64,000 nt of DNA from Darksidea phi. Taxonomy: Eukaryota > Ascomycota > Dothideomycetes > Pleosporales > Lentitheciaceae. The stretch covers positions 62,001 to 126,000 of the forward strand of contig JASJFT010000124.1 of NCBI GenBank assembly GCA_030770425.1. The letters run 5' to 3'. The translations under genes and the position numbers were made by a program. The notes beneath the pieces are model-generated. The model was not told where the DNA came from, made no database searches, and worked only from the letters and a program-made list of their open reading frames with translations. This document shows, piece after piece, positions 44,957-55,359 of this stretch (positions within the stretch are counted from its first letter, which is position 1; every line of letters starts with the position of its first letter).

Positions 44957-46700
44957 GCGTATTGCAGTTTCGGCATCGCTATGCTGTTCCCTCGGCCACT
45001 AGCATACTGGACCAGTTTTGTGCCCCTCAGAATGATATTTCTGACATGTGTTTATGTCAAAAACGGATTTTGGGATACCAAAAACCGGAACCATGACCTC
45101 ATTACCGACAGCATAATGGCCCAACGGCATTTGATACTAAGCAACAAGTATTTCTAGGCCGCGGTGTCAAGAGGGTGGTGGTTGTGACGCGCGTGCCTAG
45201 GTAGTTGCGGCGGGTTGCCGGACCAGCCCTTGGTAGCAAATTACATAGAAATTATAACAACAGTTCACTTGCGAGAATACTCGAAGTCCTCGTCCCCTAT
45301 AGTGCGAGGATGACACAAATGACTAACTTACATTAACGGTGGAGGTAGAAGGAGCGGCCTCATCAATGAGCTGGCGCAACCTTCGCTACCTAGATCTTCA
45401 TAGGTGGAATTGTGAGAGTTGCGGAAGCCATTCAAACCATCTCCTCTTGGCTTGGACTTGATTATGTCGGACTGCAACCGAGTTGCCATTGTCGCAAAGC
45501 GTTGTGGATTGCCCAAGTGACGTTGTGTATGTGAACATGCAGAATTTAGAGCTGGGGTGCGGTATGAGAAGAGGATGGAAGCGACGAAGGAGGAGGCTGG
45601 AAACTTTTCGTAACGTGTGGTCGATTTTGGTCACCTATGGCTCAAAGGATTCGCAAGAACAGCCGGCTTCAAGGGAGGTCCGAACTGGCGTGGGCAGGGA
45701 GTTACTTAACTCATCCGAGTGGGGTTGCCATTCCCCGCGCATCACGCGCACGGACACGGTATTCGGAATTAAGGCGCGCGCACAGCATTTCCAATTTCCA
45801 CACAATTTCAACCCACATTCCACACCTTTTCCACACCCTTTCTCACTGCCATTCTTCACGCATCACGCGCACGGATACGGTATTCGGAATCAAGGCGCGC
45901 GCATAGGGCATTTCAACCCACTTTCAACTTACTTTCAATACACTTTCCACATAATCCTTAGTATACGACACAATCCTCAGCAACGTGTTCCACCACTCAT
46001 CCGCCCACACCAGTCATCCGCCCACCCTACCAAAATCAATGCGCGCTTTTGACTGCTTGCGCCACAACGCCTACATTGCGTCCTATTATGGCCTTGAATA
46101 TGGCAATTCGAGCACCTTGGTGGTGTGCGCTGGCGTTGACCCTCCTCTAGGAACGTGTTCTATCAGTCAACCGGCCACCCCACCAAAAAAGACGCCTGTT
46201 TCAACGCAACACGAAATGCCGCCCCAACAACACGCTCAGCACGTACAAAAATCAGGTAGACTAGATCTATCCATGAACGCGATTCGAACTAGCCTGGACG
46301 TTTGATTCGGGTTCGGGTGGGCACCTTCGCCTCTCACGCGCGGAGAAGCGAGCCGAAATTTACCGATCGGGTGGGCCTAGGTGTAAACCAGGACTCCGCT
46401 TTTGGAGTCGTGGGAAGTCGGAAACCCTAATGGCAAATGAAGAATAGAGATCCGCGCTACTATCGTTGCCGTTCTGCCTGCGCTCTTTCCGGGCCCCAAC
46501 AAAGAAGGGTTTGTAGCTTCTGCCTCGTTTATCTATCCTTCCAATTGTGGCTGAAAATCCAGCGAACGCATCAGCACCAGAAGGTGGTCCATACAATTCC
46601 ACCGAAGCATGCGTGGCTAGTCCGACGGAGGGTGGATTCAAGAGGTAGATCAAATCAGGCGCAGTCCGCGGCACCACCCCAGCATTCACCTCCCAGAGAC
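44957..46700. other. No gene assigned; 60-base direct repeat
   Basis: TGCCATTC...ACGCGCACGG..ACGGTATTCGGAAT.AAGGCGCGCGCA occurs at about 45726-45790 and 45847-45912, 121 bases apart. Otherwise nothing supported. Confidence 0.5.
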
Positions 46701-48584
46701 TTAACGTACGCTCTGGAACGTGGAAACTCCCCTTTCTACCATGATCCGTATACAACTACGGAACTGTTAGCATTTAAATGCTGGAACGGCATGTGTGGGA
46801 CCAGAAACTTACAGTGATGAGTCGCATTGAGAAGCCAATATCCACTCTGATCAAACGCTCGTCCACACCTACATCATCCATGAGAAGAGTTGTCTCTCCT
46901 TCCCGTGATCCAAGCGTGCGAGTAATCCCCGAGTGATAGGTGAAGGAGATTCCTGTAATAGCAAGTGGTATCCAGCTCACATGAACCGACGCAACCGTGG
47001 TGCAGTTTCCACTGGGATCATAGTCTTCCCAAAAGAGTTTCTCTGGGACTTCCCAAGCCGGAGGCGAGAACATGTGAGGGACGATGAGCGAGAAATTATC
47101 CTTCTTGGCCGTTCGTCTATAGAGGACTCTCGCATGGTCCCAGGAACTGTTAAATGCCCATATGATGCCACCCTACCAGCTCGTGTTAGAATCTATGCCA
47201 GGATTTTCCTTGGATTACATACCAGTTCTTCGAAAAGGCTCGCGCGGAACTTCAGGCAGACATGATCAAGATCATCTTCCGGTAAGGCCTGCTTCGACCT
47301 ACCGTAAGAAGTCGCAAGCCTTATTCCAACTACCCTCCCTAACTTTGGCCGAGTAGAATATTGTGGGTGCGTGACCTCGCAGGCAACCCATATCACCACC
47401 TCAGTAAGCGATTCGCCGGCGGCAAGCTCCAATGAATCGATTTCCGTAATCCATTGTCCAACGATGGCTGGTCTGCCTTCGTAGTACTCCAGCCAAAGAC
47501 CGGAAATATGCCCAGATGTTCGGGACCGGCCAGTTTCGCCACGGGATATGCGGATACACCGGATGCCAGAAAGTTCAGCTGTCGTAAAACCAGTACCCCA
47601 TCTGTATATCAGGTCACACCCCGTATCAGGGCTCTCGGGCGTAACAGAAAGAGCATGGGATTTGAAGGACACATCCCGCCCCATAGCTGGTAATTTCGTG
47701 CAGTCCATTGCTTGGCTCTGGATGCCGAACGTTTGGAATGATCCATTAGATACCTAAGAGTATATTAGTAAGCGTATTCCACCAAGCACAGAGACGCCGT
47801 TTAACCAACTTTGGGTATTGCTACAAAACCAGTGATAACTTCTCCGTTTGGAGGTTTAAGAATAGAATATTCTTGCAGGACGTTCCAGCGCTCCGCCACA
47901 TCGCTGCCATAAATCCGGAAGAGCGTAGAAATACCTTTATTGGTACCCATCTATGAACCATAGAGTTAGCGCGACCTGTCCTATAGCGGAAAATACCTGA
48001 ATGCAAAGATCATTGGAGGAAGAATACTTCGTTTGATGGAAAAAAAGTCTCGTGCAAGTACAGCGTCGCCGCAGGTGAAGTTGTCGTCAGGAACCCATTC
48101 CACGTACCCGGATAGACTGTACGCCTTGGCCGTTGCTGCCGTATCCTACTTCAACCTCCGAGATCGTCTCTCCGTGTGTGCTGTCGATATAAAAGGAAAT
48201 CTCTATGCATTCTTTCGTGGCGTGCGTTCTGTCTACTACGGTTCGTCTGCCGTACAGGGAGTGGCTGCCATCGTCATAGATGAATTCAAGTCCTAAGAAA
48301 ACTGTCGGGTATCCAAACATCATGGCAACAATCCTCTGGAGCGGTCGATGGCGATGGCCTCTAGGCCCTCCAAAATCCATATTCAAATGTATATTGAAAG
48401 TCTGTTCCGTGGGCGGCGAGGGCACCAAGGCGATCGAGCTGACATCGGAGGGGAATTTCGGGTTCCATATCTGGCCTTCAGCATAAACATTCTTAAATCG
48501 TAGGGTATGGCCTAAGATGGCCGTGCTCGCATTGTGGCGTAGTTCCATGGTCGTGGCCAGTAGATCGCATTCGATAAGTTGCAT
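46701..48584 (-). CDS. Multi-exon protein with repeated beta-rich domains (lectin-like, uncertain)
   Basis: Exon pieces, downward: 48584-48087 (MQLIECDLLATTMELRHN ... VFLGLEFIYDDGSHSLYGRR ... ECIEISFYIDSTHGETISEV); about 48060-48000 (HQTKYSSSNDLCIQ); an exon after a TAG acceptor at about 47950 (MGTNKGISTLFRIYGSDVAE); 47708-47214 (LAAGESLTEVVIWVACEVTH ... VVGIRLATSYGRSKQAL), then intron 47160-47213 (GTATGT..CTAACA..TAG); 47159-46819 (WAFNSSWDHARVLYRR ... ITGISFTYHSGITRTLGSRE); a last exon to TAA 46701. The theme 'I.GI.F.Y.DG...LG...G E.I.EV' repeats three times and also ends the F-box protein upstream, so this may be a separate gene or the 3' part of one long gene. The first junction near 48087 was not resolved. 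Jacalin-like fold is a guess. Confidence 0.5.
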
Positions 48585-48636
48585 ACAGACAATTTTAAAT
48601 ATCTGTTAGCGTCGTTAACTAGAAATTCAGATAGCT

Positions 48637-50273
48637 CTAGGAAAACAACCGAAGGGACCGTACATCAAGACCCACGATTATACCAACCAATCTAGTATCG
48701 TTCCGGAGTGGCAACTTTCCCAATCCAGTGTTGGGTAGGCGAAGATCAAAGTCGCCTACGGTGAGAGAGCATTCGCCTTGTGGGCCGTAGACCAGGAATC
48801 GTAGGCCAACAATACCAGACGGAGTAAGTGCAACCTCTATGCCTTGAAGCTGCTCTCCACTGTGGAGCAACACTTCCTTCTCAGCAGACGGTATAATCAG
48901 ACCTACACCATCGAAATTAGGATCGCCACTGGAGTCTCTTGAATAGCAAAGACGAAACCCTGATACGTAGAATCGTGAGTCAAACCAAATAAACGATACT
49001 CCAATCCGCATATTACCGGAGATCGGTGATTGAGGCCAAGCCAATCCCCGGCTCTCTAACTTTCGGCAACCAGTTCGTAGTTCTTCTGTTGAACTGATTT
49101 CTGGAAGCACCTCGCAGGAGATTTTGCTGCCAAATCTGGGTTTGCTTGCTGCCTCGCTTTCCTTGGGCAGCCAATCGATATTGGCCACGGTGCTTTCCTT
49201 GGGCAGCCAATCGACATTGGCCGCGGTGATTTGAGCACCTAACTTCGGCCGGTTAGCCAGAAGTTCCATGAGAGCGAGAGAAAGATTCTTGAAAGATTCC
49301 CAAATTCTCTTTCTGTTCCTAAAACCCGGGTAGCTCTTGGTTTCTTGGAGTGCGCTCTTAATCGTAAAATATAGCCGACGCCAATCGGGATGGTGGCCTT
49401 TGGGTAGGGACTGGTTGAAACAGAAGACGAATCCCATCTCAAATTCCCTCTTAAACCGACTAGCCCAGAAACCTTGGGGAAGCCGTCCCGGGTGGGAATT
49501 CACTGCGACGTGTTTTGATGCCAGGCGAAGACTGCAAACGTCGATAGATGGAAGGTTGGTCAAGATAATAAAGACGATCTCTTCTGGTAGCTGGCAAAGA
49601 GAGTCTACGAAATTCGGCAGCCCAAGCTTCGAAGTGATTGTAGGCAGTGTATGTGAGGATGATTCTGTTGAACTGATGGTGGCGTCCATCGTTAGGACCT
49701 CTCGGGGATCTGCAAGTAGATATGAGAAGTTCGGGACCTTCTCTATGGCGTCTATTGGAAATCCCCCGGCGCGTTGAAATTGTCCAGCACCACCATAGTC
49801 ATGAGCGACCACCCAGTTCAAGTCATCATTGCACGGAGTGCAGTAGAGAACGGAGAATAGATGGCGAATCAAGTCAAGGCTCCGATGTGTTTCCCCATCA
49901 ATCACACGATCTCGCAGGAGGCTCCAACAGGTATCATGGAAAGGGAACACCCAGAACTCTCTGGAGTCGTAAAATAGTGGGTGTTTCTGCAGCGCCAGAG
50001 GTGAATCGGTATATGGAAGTGTCTCGTCCGGATGCGCGATGAGCTCCTTCGAGCCGTAGATGAACCCAACACCGGTCAGGAACGGAGAGGAAGTGCCTCT
50101 TAGAGACCTTACTAGACCGAGATACACACATTAGTACTTGTTGAGCTCCATGGAATGCGGATAAACCACTTACCTGCTCGTATTTCCTGAGTCCAGGAAA
50201 GATCTGTGGCTGTCTGTTCGAGTGGAAGTCGCTGCAGGACGACGCCGCAGAGAGGACAATATAAGTTCGCCAT
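48637..50273 (-). CDS. F-box protein with a C-terminal DUF7600-like region (524 aa)
   Basis: Exon 1 50273-50174 (MANLYCPLCGVVLQRLPL) and exon 2 50111-48637, with a 62-base phase-1 intron (GTAAGT, TACTAAT branch, TAG). The total is exactly 525 codons with stop. Features: N-terminal CPLCG; DTCWSLLRDRV; F-box at about residues 205-245 (LCQLPEEIVFIILTNLPSID, VCSLRLASK); then a helical linker with a duplicated DWLPKES.AN motif; a C-terminal beta-rich domain (WFDSRFYVSGFRLCYSRD, HSGEQLQGIEVALTPSGIVG). Family knowledge: F-box proteins bind Skp1 and bring substrates to SCF ubiquitin ligases; the C-terminal domain would select the substrate. A 27-base minisatellite begins 74 bases upstream of the start codon. 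Confidence 0.82.
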
Positions 50274-50346
50274 CCTAAACTTGGAAGCAAGGCCTTCACT
50301 AACAGATTTAAGACAGCCCTCCTAGTGGTGGCTCTGGGAGAGGGGA

Positions 50347-50562
50347 GTTGAAGCGGGTTTGCGGGACTCGAGAGATGAAGCGGGTTTGCGGGACTCGAGA
50401 GATGAAGCGGGTTTGCGGGACTCGAGAGATGAGGCGGGTTTGCGGGACTCGAGAGATGAGGCGGGTTTGCGGGACTCGAGAGATGAAGCGGGTGTGCGGG
50501 ACTCGAGAGATGAGGCGGGTTTGCGGGACTCGAGAGATGAAGCGGGTGTGCGGGACTCGAGA
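50347..50562. repeat. 27-base minisatellite, 8 copies
   Basis: Eight tandem copies of GATGAAGCGGGTTTGCGGGA plus CTCGAGA with A/G and T/G variants at two sites. The unit is a multiple of three, so both strands stay open across the array (a nine-residue repeat MKRVCGTRE on plus, LSSPANPLH on minus). It lies just upstream of the F-box gene start. The open frames are a by-product, not genes. Confidence 0.95.
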
Positions 50563-51642
50563 GATGACGTCGAAGCGCGGGCGTCCTGGGAAAGGTCCCG
50601 GCAGGACTTCGGCTAAACATTCCGGAGCAGCTCATGTTCAAACAACCCAAAAGGTTCGGTGCCTAGTGCTAACCAATGCTTGCCGCGGAATCTAGCTCAA
50701 GCTGAGGCCGCCTCATACAAGCACCCGCCGTAGGCTCGCGAAGCGCTCTCTTTTTTGACCAGTTTCATGTTGCATTCTTCTTCCTCAAATGATCTCTTAG
50801 CGCGCGCCTTGGTTTGAACTTAGCGAGCGAACGAGGAGGGAAGAGGCCAGCCGCTGAGATCGATATAAATATCCCCCCAAATGGTAAGATAAGCGCGAAC
50901 CTTTCAGCCACCCTCTCTTCCCACCGAACCTCCCATCCGGCAACATCACGGGCTTCATGGCAGCGCTTATACCGATACCAGTCTTTATGCAGCAAGAAAG
51001 GCGCAATCTGCCTCGAACTGGAGTAGAGAGCATGTGCGCTACGGAGGAAGCGGGACATGTGCTTCTGGGTGGCTGCCAGAGCAGCAGGGGTATTCCCGGG
51101 CGGGCCAGAGTGGCCGCTAACCTCCAAGGACTTGCTTCGCCCATCCGCTAGCCGCACGCTCTATCTCCTAGCCACCGGCACAAAAAAAGATGGCGAAAAC
51201 TGAATGGTGCTAGAGTACCTCAGAAAAGCAGCATTGGAAGTGGTGTTGGGGAATGAAGATTGATAGGGAGACAAGGAGTCTCGGAGCCGGCGCATACATT
51301 TCCCTTTTGGGGGTTATTAAAACCAATTGGACTGCGCCCCCTGGACTGTCCTGAACCAGACCCTCAGGAAGCGCCGCTTTAGAAGCGCCGCTTTACCATA
51401 TTTTTGGTACCAACTCTCGCACCGCATATCAAGCTTGCAAAGTGGCCGGTTAAACTGTTGTCAACACCGAGGCAGGCATTTCTATATAAACTGGCGAGTC
51501 CGCCAGGAGAAAATGGTTAAAACCCTCAGTGTCTTTACCATTTCAAGCTTTCCCAAAGCCCAGCAATCTATTCAAATCACTTTCACGCACCTTGTCATCT
51601 TCAGTCGGCCTTGAACATCTACTAAAACGCTCCGTTCGAATA
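50563..51642. other. No gene assigned; promoter side of the next gene
   Basis: Short frames on both strands without homology. AGAAGCGCCGCTTTA at about 51367-51393 is a short direct duplication. Confidence 0.4.
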
Positions 51643-52206
51643 ATGACAGACGGACAAATTCTCAATGTCAATAACCCTGGCTTCTGCAGCCTCATTACGG
51701 CAGTTTTGCCCTCCTCATTGGAAGATCGGGTACAGCTTCTCTGGAGTGGGATCCTTTCGGAGCTGTTTCCTCTCAACGCAGGATACACCGTCACGACCAA
51801 AACAGCCGTCCTTGCAAATAATTCTATACCCGACTGTGTCGTAATCGAAGTTAGGACCAACGGCCAGCGAGATGGGGGGGGTTTCCTTTTGACAACCGAG
51901 AAGCAAATTTTTATGGTTGAACTAAAGAGACCATCGCTGGACACTCCAGGAACATGGGAAACGACAGCAACAGAGCAACTCGGCCAGTATATCGAACTAA
52001 CCGCCAACTATAACGGCAGACGAATGTTCGGTGCAGTTGGCATTGGAACCAAGGTCCAGTTCTGGAAATATGACAGCCAGGCCAATCCTAAGATGGAATG
52101 CATGCATGCCGGAACCATTGACTTGGCCCAAGCCGACCACCGCGTCACCTTCGAGGCCTGGATTGATTATATCAAAGCCAATGGCTGGAACTATGCAAGC
52201 AGCTGA
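51643..52206 (+). CDS. Small PD-(D/E)XK nuclease-like protein (187 aa)
   Basis: Single exon from ATG 51643 (the frame is open upstream to 51529 without an ATG). Residues 63-64 PD (SIPDCVVIEV), 93-95 ELK (IFMVELKRPS) and a following helix with EQLGQYIELT form the PD...D/ExK...Q pattern of the restriction-endonuclease-like superfamily. The strand GAVGIGTKVQFWKYD ends the core. The protein lacks the WW-like leader of the gene at 24633-25484 but shares its core order. No signal peptide or membrane segment. DNA cleavage is inferred from the motif; a non-catalytic role is possible. No adjacent gene suggests a partner. Confidence 0.7.
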   Translation: MTDGQILNVNNPGFCSLITAVLPSSLEDRVQLLWSGILSELFPLNAGYTVTTKTAVLANNSIPDCVVIEVRTNGQRDGGGFLLTTEKQIFMVELKRPSLDTPGTWETTATEQLGQYIELTANYNGRRMFGAVGIGTKVQFWKYDSQANPKMECMHAGTIDLAQADHRVTFEAWIDYIKANGWNYASS

Positions 52207-53207
52207 TGCTATTGCACGGCTCTCATCTTGCAACGTGGGAAGGAAGCTATTGGAGGAGGCTTGGGTGTGGTTTGGGCAAGAGATTGTTGGATGGTGTTTC
52301 GTTGCTCTCGTTGTAGTGTACCATTGTTGCTGATTGCGAGGCTGCAGGCGCCCTCTTGTACTGAGCTGGTCGAATTCTGCGTCTAAATCTCATTCTGTTT
52401 TGAGTCAGTAAGGCGAAATGATACCACTGAGTGCTTGAGGATGGCAGCCCCTCCGCTCAAGAGGGCGGATATCACGTGCAGACAGCCGAGCCCATCGAAT
52501 GGAGCCAGCAAATTATCTAGACCGTAACTCATTCTATATGAGGTTACTGTAAACAACATTTATCCCAGTACAACTGAGTGTCTCTAACATTCCACGCAGA
52601 CGCGCCTTTCCATAGTTACAATGTGACGTTAGTTATTAAGTACCTTCGCCATTATGTTCAACAATACTAGGTAGAGTGGAAAGCCTTATGCATTAAGAAA
52701 GGATCTGCTTCTTAAATCCTGGCGCGCCCGGTGTCAGCCTAGCCCTCTGCCCGCTTAATACGATTAATAAGTACTTCTCCAAGTGCTACCTGGCCCGCGG
52801 AAGTAGGATACCCTCCTTCGTTCCTCAATTCACCGCCTTCCCAGCGGACTAGATTGTGGGTCAGCGCGGCACGGCTCCCCCAGTCTTTCCTACCGCCCAC
52901 AGGAATCGCGTGGAGTCTTGCACGGTACATGCGCAGGCACGACACGGGTCTCCGCTCGTACCGGTTGACGGCGATCCCTGTACATGCCTACGTAACCCTA
53001 ACCCCTGTTGAGCAATGTGTGTTCACAGAGCCATCGTCCTTCAATTCTTGACCGGTACGGGCTAGATATACTATACTACGCCTCATAACATGCATGCAAT
53101 GCCCACAGCCATCGTCCGTCAACCCTTTGACCGGTAACTTTCAAGGACATATACATATGGTCCAAAACCACCCATCAGCTTGCACCGACTCTTCACTGCC
53201 TTTAAAG
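52207..53207. other. No gene seen
   Basis: A short duplication of CAGAGCCATCGTCC/CACAGCCATCGTCC with CAA..TTTGACCGGTA occurs at about 53025-53055 and 53105-53135. Nothing else. Confidence 0.4.
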
Positions 53208-54380
53208 CTACCCGATCACGAATTTTTTCTCTATAACCTCCACTTGAACCTGTTCATTATGTCGAATCAATATGCCGGAAAGGAAGTTACGCAGGCTATC
53301 GCCAATACCAGCATCGCCGTGCTCAACGTCCTCCCTCATCTTGTCTTCGGGAATGGGAGCTGTGTCCGCCATGATCTTCTCGAGTTCGTCTTCGTACTTT
53401 TTCAACTGCAGCATCTTCTGGGCGCTGAAAGCCTCAACCTCGTTCTCGCTAACTTCTTTCTCGCGTCGTTCCCACTCAGTTGTACCTACGTGCAGTATGA
53501 GCTTGCTGAAAGGGAAGCTATCAGGATGGTTGAAGCCACTTGTGAGTAGCATGTGGACCCACATCGCACCCGATTGTTCAGACCAGTGGACCAGCTTAGA
53601 CAACTCTCTGTCTTCACATCCTGTTCTTCCGTCCTCCTCCTCTAAGACGCGTTTGAAGATTTCAAAGTATTTGAAGTAACGGACACCAATCTTGGTTGAA
53701 TCATCCTCGTCGCAGTCCCACTGCTGGTTTGTCGGCCGGGACATATGAAGCCACCACGGGGCCGAGCCGAAGAGTTGGACTGGCCCAATGTAGGACCATT
53801 CAAAATCGACTACGCCGATGATCGTGTCTGGTGCCGCATATCGTGGTCCGGGACAAACCATTGTAGGCGATCCATCCAACGATGAACCGCTAAAATCAGC
53901 AATCTTGAGGCATAAATCTTCATCTAGCAAGAGATTATGCGGTCTAACATCGCAGTGAATTACGCCAGCCGAGTGTAGAAGGTGGAGGGCGTTAACCGCT
54001 TGTACAACGTAGCGAAGTTTTTGGGCCAGTGAAATCTCCTTGAGGTGGGACCTTATGTATTCCTCTAGGGTGCTATTAGACATGTACTCCAGAGTTAAAG
54101 TGTGAGTGTCCGAGTTCCAACCTTTTAGCTTCACTAGAAGAGCATCTTCGCCTAGTCTCTGATATATTTGATTCTCCATGGCAATTTCCCTGCGGCAATC
54201 GTCCTCCCGAATGTCACCCGCCCAAGGGGTCTTGATGATGTCGCCTGATGGTAGGCGCTCCACCAATGATGTTGTTCCTCCTGCTACGAATCCACCTTTC
54301 GGGCTGACAACAATCGTCCCAGTGGGAAGCGGGGGTTGATGATTGAGTTGATTATCCAAGTCTTGCATCAGACCCAGCAT
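53208..54380 (-). CDS. Chimeric protein: kinase N-terminal part fused in frame to an APH C-terminal part
   Basis: One exon, ATG 54380 (or 54368), 390 aa. Residues about 25-185 look like a fungal protein kinase: Gly-rich FVAGGTTSLVERL, hinge LEYMSNSTLEEYI, catalytic loop HCDVRPHNLLL (142-152), ADFSGSS in place of DFG. At about residue 186 the kinase pattern stops before the expected activation segment and reads TIIGVVDFEWSYIGPVQLFG then SAPWWL, the metal-binding Asp segment and C-terminal lobe of fungal aminoglycoside-phosphotransferase-like (APH) proteins, on to a Glu/Lys-rich helix (QLKKYEDELEKIM). The join lies where the two families have equivalent strands, and the frame is open throughout. 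Either a fusion by recombination between kinase-fold genes or a collapsed relic that happens to stay open. Activity unknown. Confidence 0.7.
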   Translation of the reverse strand: MLGLMQDLDNQLNHQPPLPTGTIVVSPKGGFVAGGTTSLVERLPSGDIIKTPWAGDIREDDCRREIAMENQIYQRLGEDALLVKLKGWNSDTHTLTLEYMSNSTLEEYIRSHLKEISLAQKLRYVVQAVNALHLLHSAGVIHCDVRPHNLLLDEDLCLKIADFSGSSLDGSPTMVCPGPRYAAPDTIIGVVDFEWSYIGPVQLFGSAPWWLHMSRPTNQQWDCDEDDSTKIGVRYFKYFEIFKRVLEEEDGRTGCEDRELSKLVHWSEQSGAMWVHMLLTSGFNHPDSFPFSKLILHVGTTEWERREKEVSENEVEAFSAQKMLQLKKYEDELEKIMADTAPIPEDKMREDVEHGDAGIGDSLRNFLSGILIRHNEQVQVEVIEKKFVIG

Positions 54381-54450
54381 GTAGGTAATCACCAAACAAC
54401 CCGACCATCATGGCTACGACGCCGTCGCCCTCAATTGCTGCTGCAAAGAC

Positions 54451-55140
54451 ATGACGCTTGGAAAGTTGGATCCAGCCCGCACAAACGCTCTCTCCCCGCC
54501 GTCGACGCCTGAGAACCGCCCATCGCTGAAGCGGAAGCGTGCAACCTCTATGCCCTGTTCCTATACAATGTCGACGCGTACTACCGGTCCCAAGCCTCCG
54601 AGATGCGATAGCGACACCGAAGTCCTGCCTACCCACAGCGTATCGCCAGCGGGAGCGGCCTCGAATGCGAGCGCGCTGATACTCAATGAAAGGAATACCT
54701 TCAGTCCGCCCGGTAACCAAGCCGGCACTAGAAGTCCCGGTCGAGACAACGGAACCGAGCTCAGGTGAAGGCACCGCCGCCGCAGAGGATGAGAGATGTC
54801 ATGGAGCGGCTGGAAGACGCGCTAGACAGAGGTTGGATACCAAAGGATTAGGCGTCGTGCGCGCCAGACGTAGGGGTCTTCGCTAATGGTGCGGTCGACA
54901 ATGTTGTACTCCTCGGTCAACAGCAAGAGCGGTTACTCACTACAATCGAACTGTTTGGAGGGCCTTGGCGAGGAAACGCACCAACCTTGCGGGATCGGCG
55001 CTAAGACGGGCATCTCGATACAGGAATGGGTGGACCCTACAGGACTTTTGCATGTATCCGCAGTTGCTGAAGACAAGCTACGCAATACAGGAATGCACCG
55101 ACCTTACGGGATCATTGCTAAGACGAGCCTCTAGACAAGA
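54451..55140 (+). pseudogene. PD-(D/E)XK gene relic, copy C (N-terminal piece)
   Basis: SLKRKRATSMPCSYTMS, then PRCDSDTEVLPTHSVSPAG and LILNERNTFSPPGNQAG match copy B; VKAPPPQRMRDVMERLEDAL matches copy A. No nuclease core follows. 54967-55135 carries two copies of an ACAGGAATGCACCGACCTTA-type word that appears again at about 58851. Confidence 0.55.
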
Positions 55141-55359
55141 CGAGCATCTAAATACAGAAGAGATCTGCCGAACGCCGGCGCCTAACGCCAAGGTGGCGCG
55201 CGCTATCCCAGTCGGGAGATCGCAGTTCCGGTCCCCTCTCAACTTGGGTATTCTTGCCGTTCAATCTATTCTATCACAGCTTTGTCCATGCGGGACGTCG
55301 GCCTTATCTCAGCCTAAGATTCGATCAGGATGCACTGTACAAATAATCCTTCTCAAATT

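Noticed and set aside
49934..50650. 238-codon minus-strand frame with LSSPANPLH repeats
   Set aside because: It is the minisatellite read through in a frame left open by the 27-base unit, overlapping the F-box gene out of frame.
50348..50695. Plus-strand MKRVCGTRE repeat protein
   Set aside because: Same minisatellite; no start context or homology.
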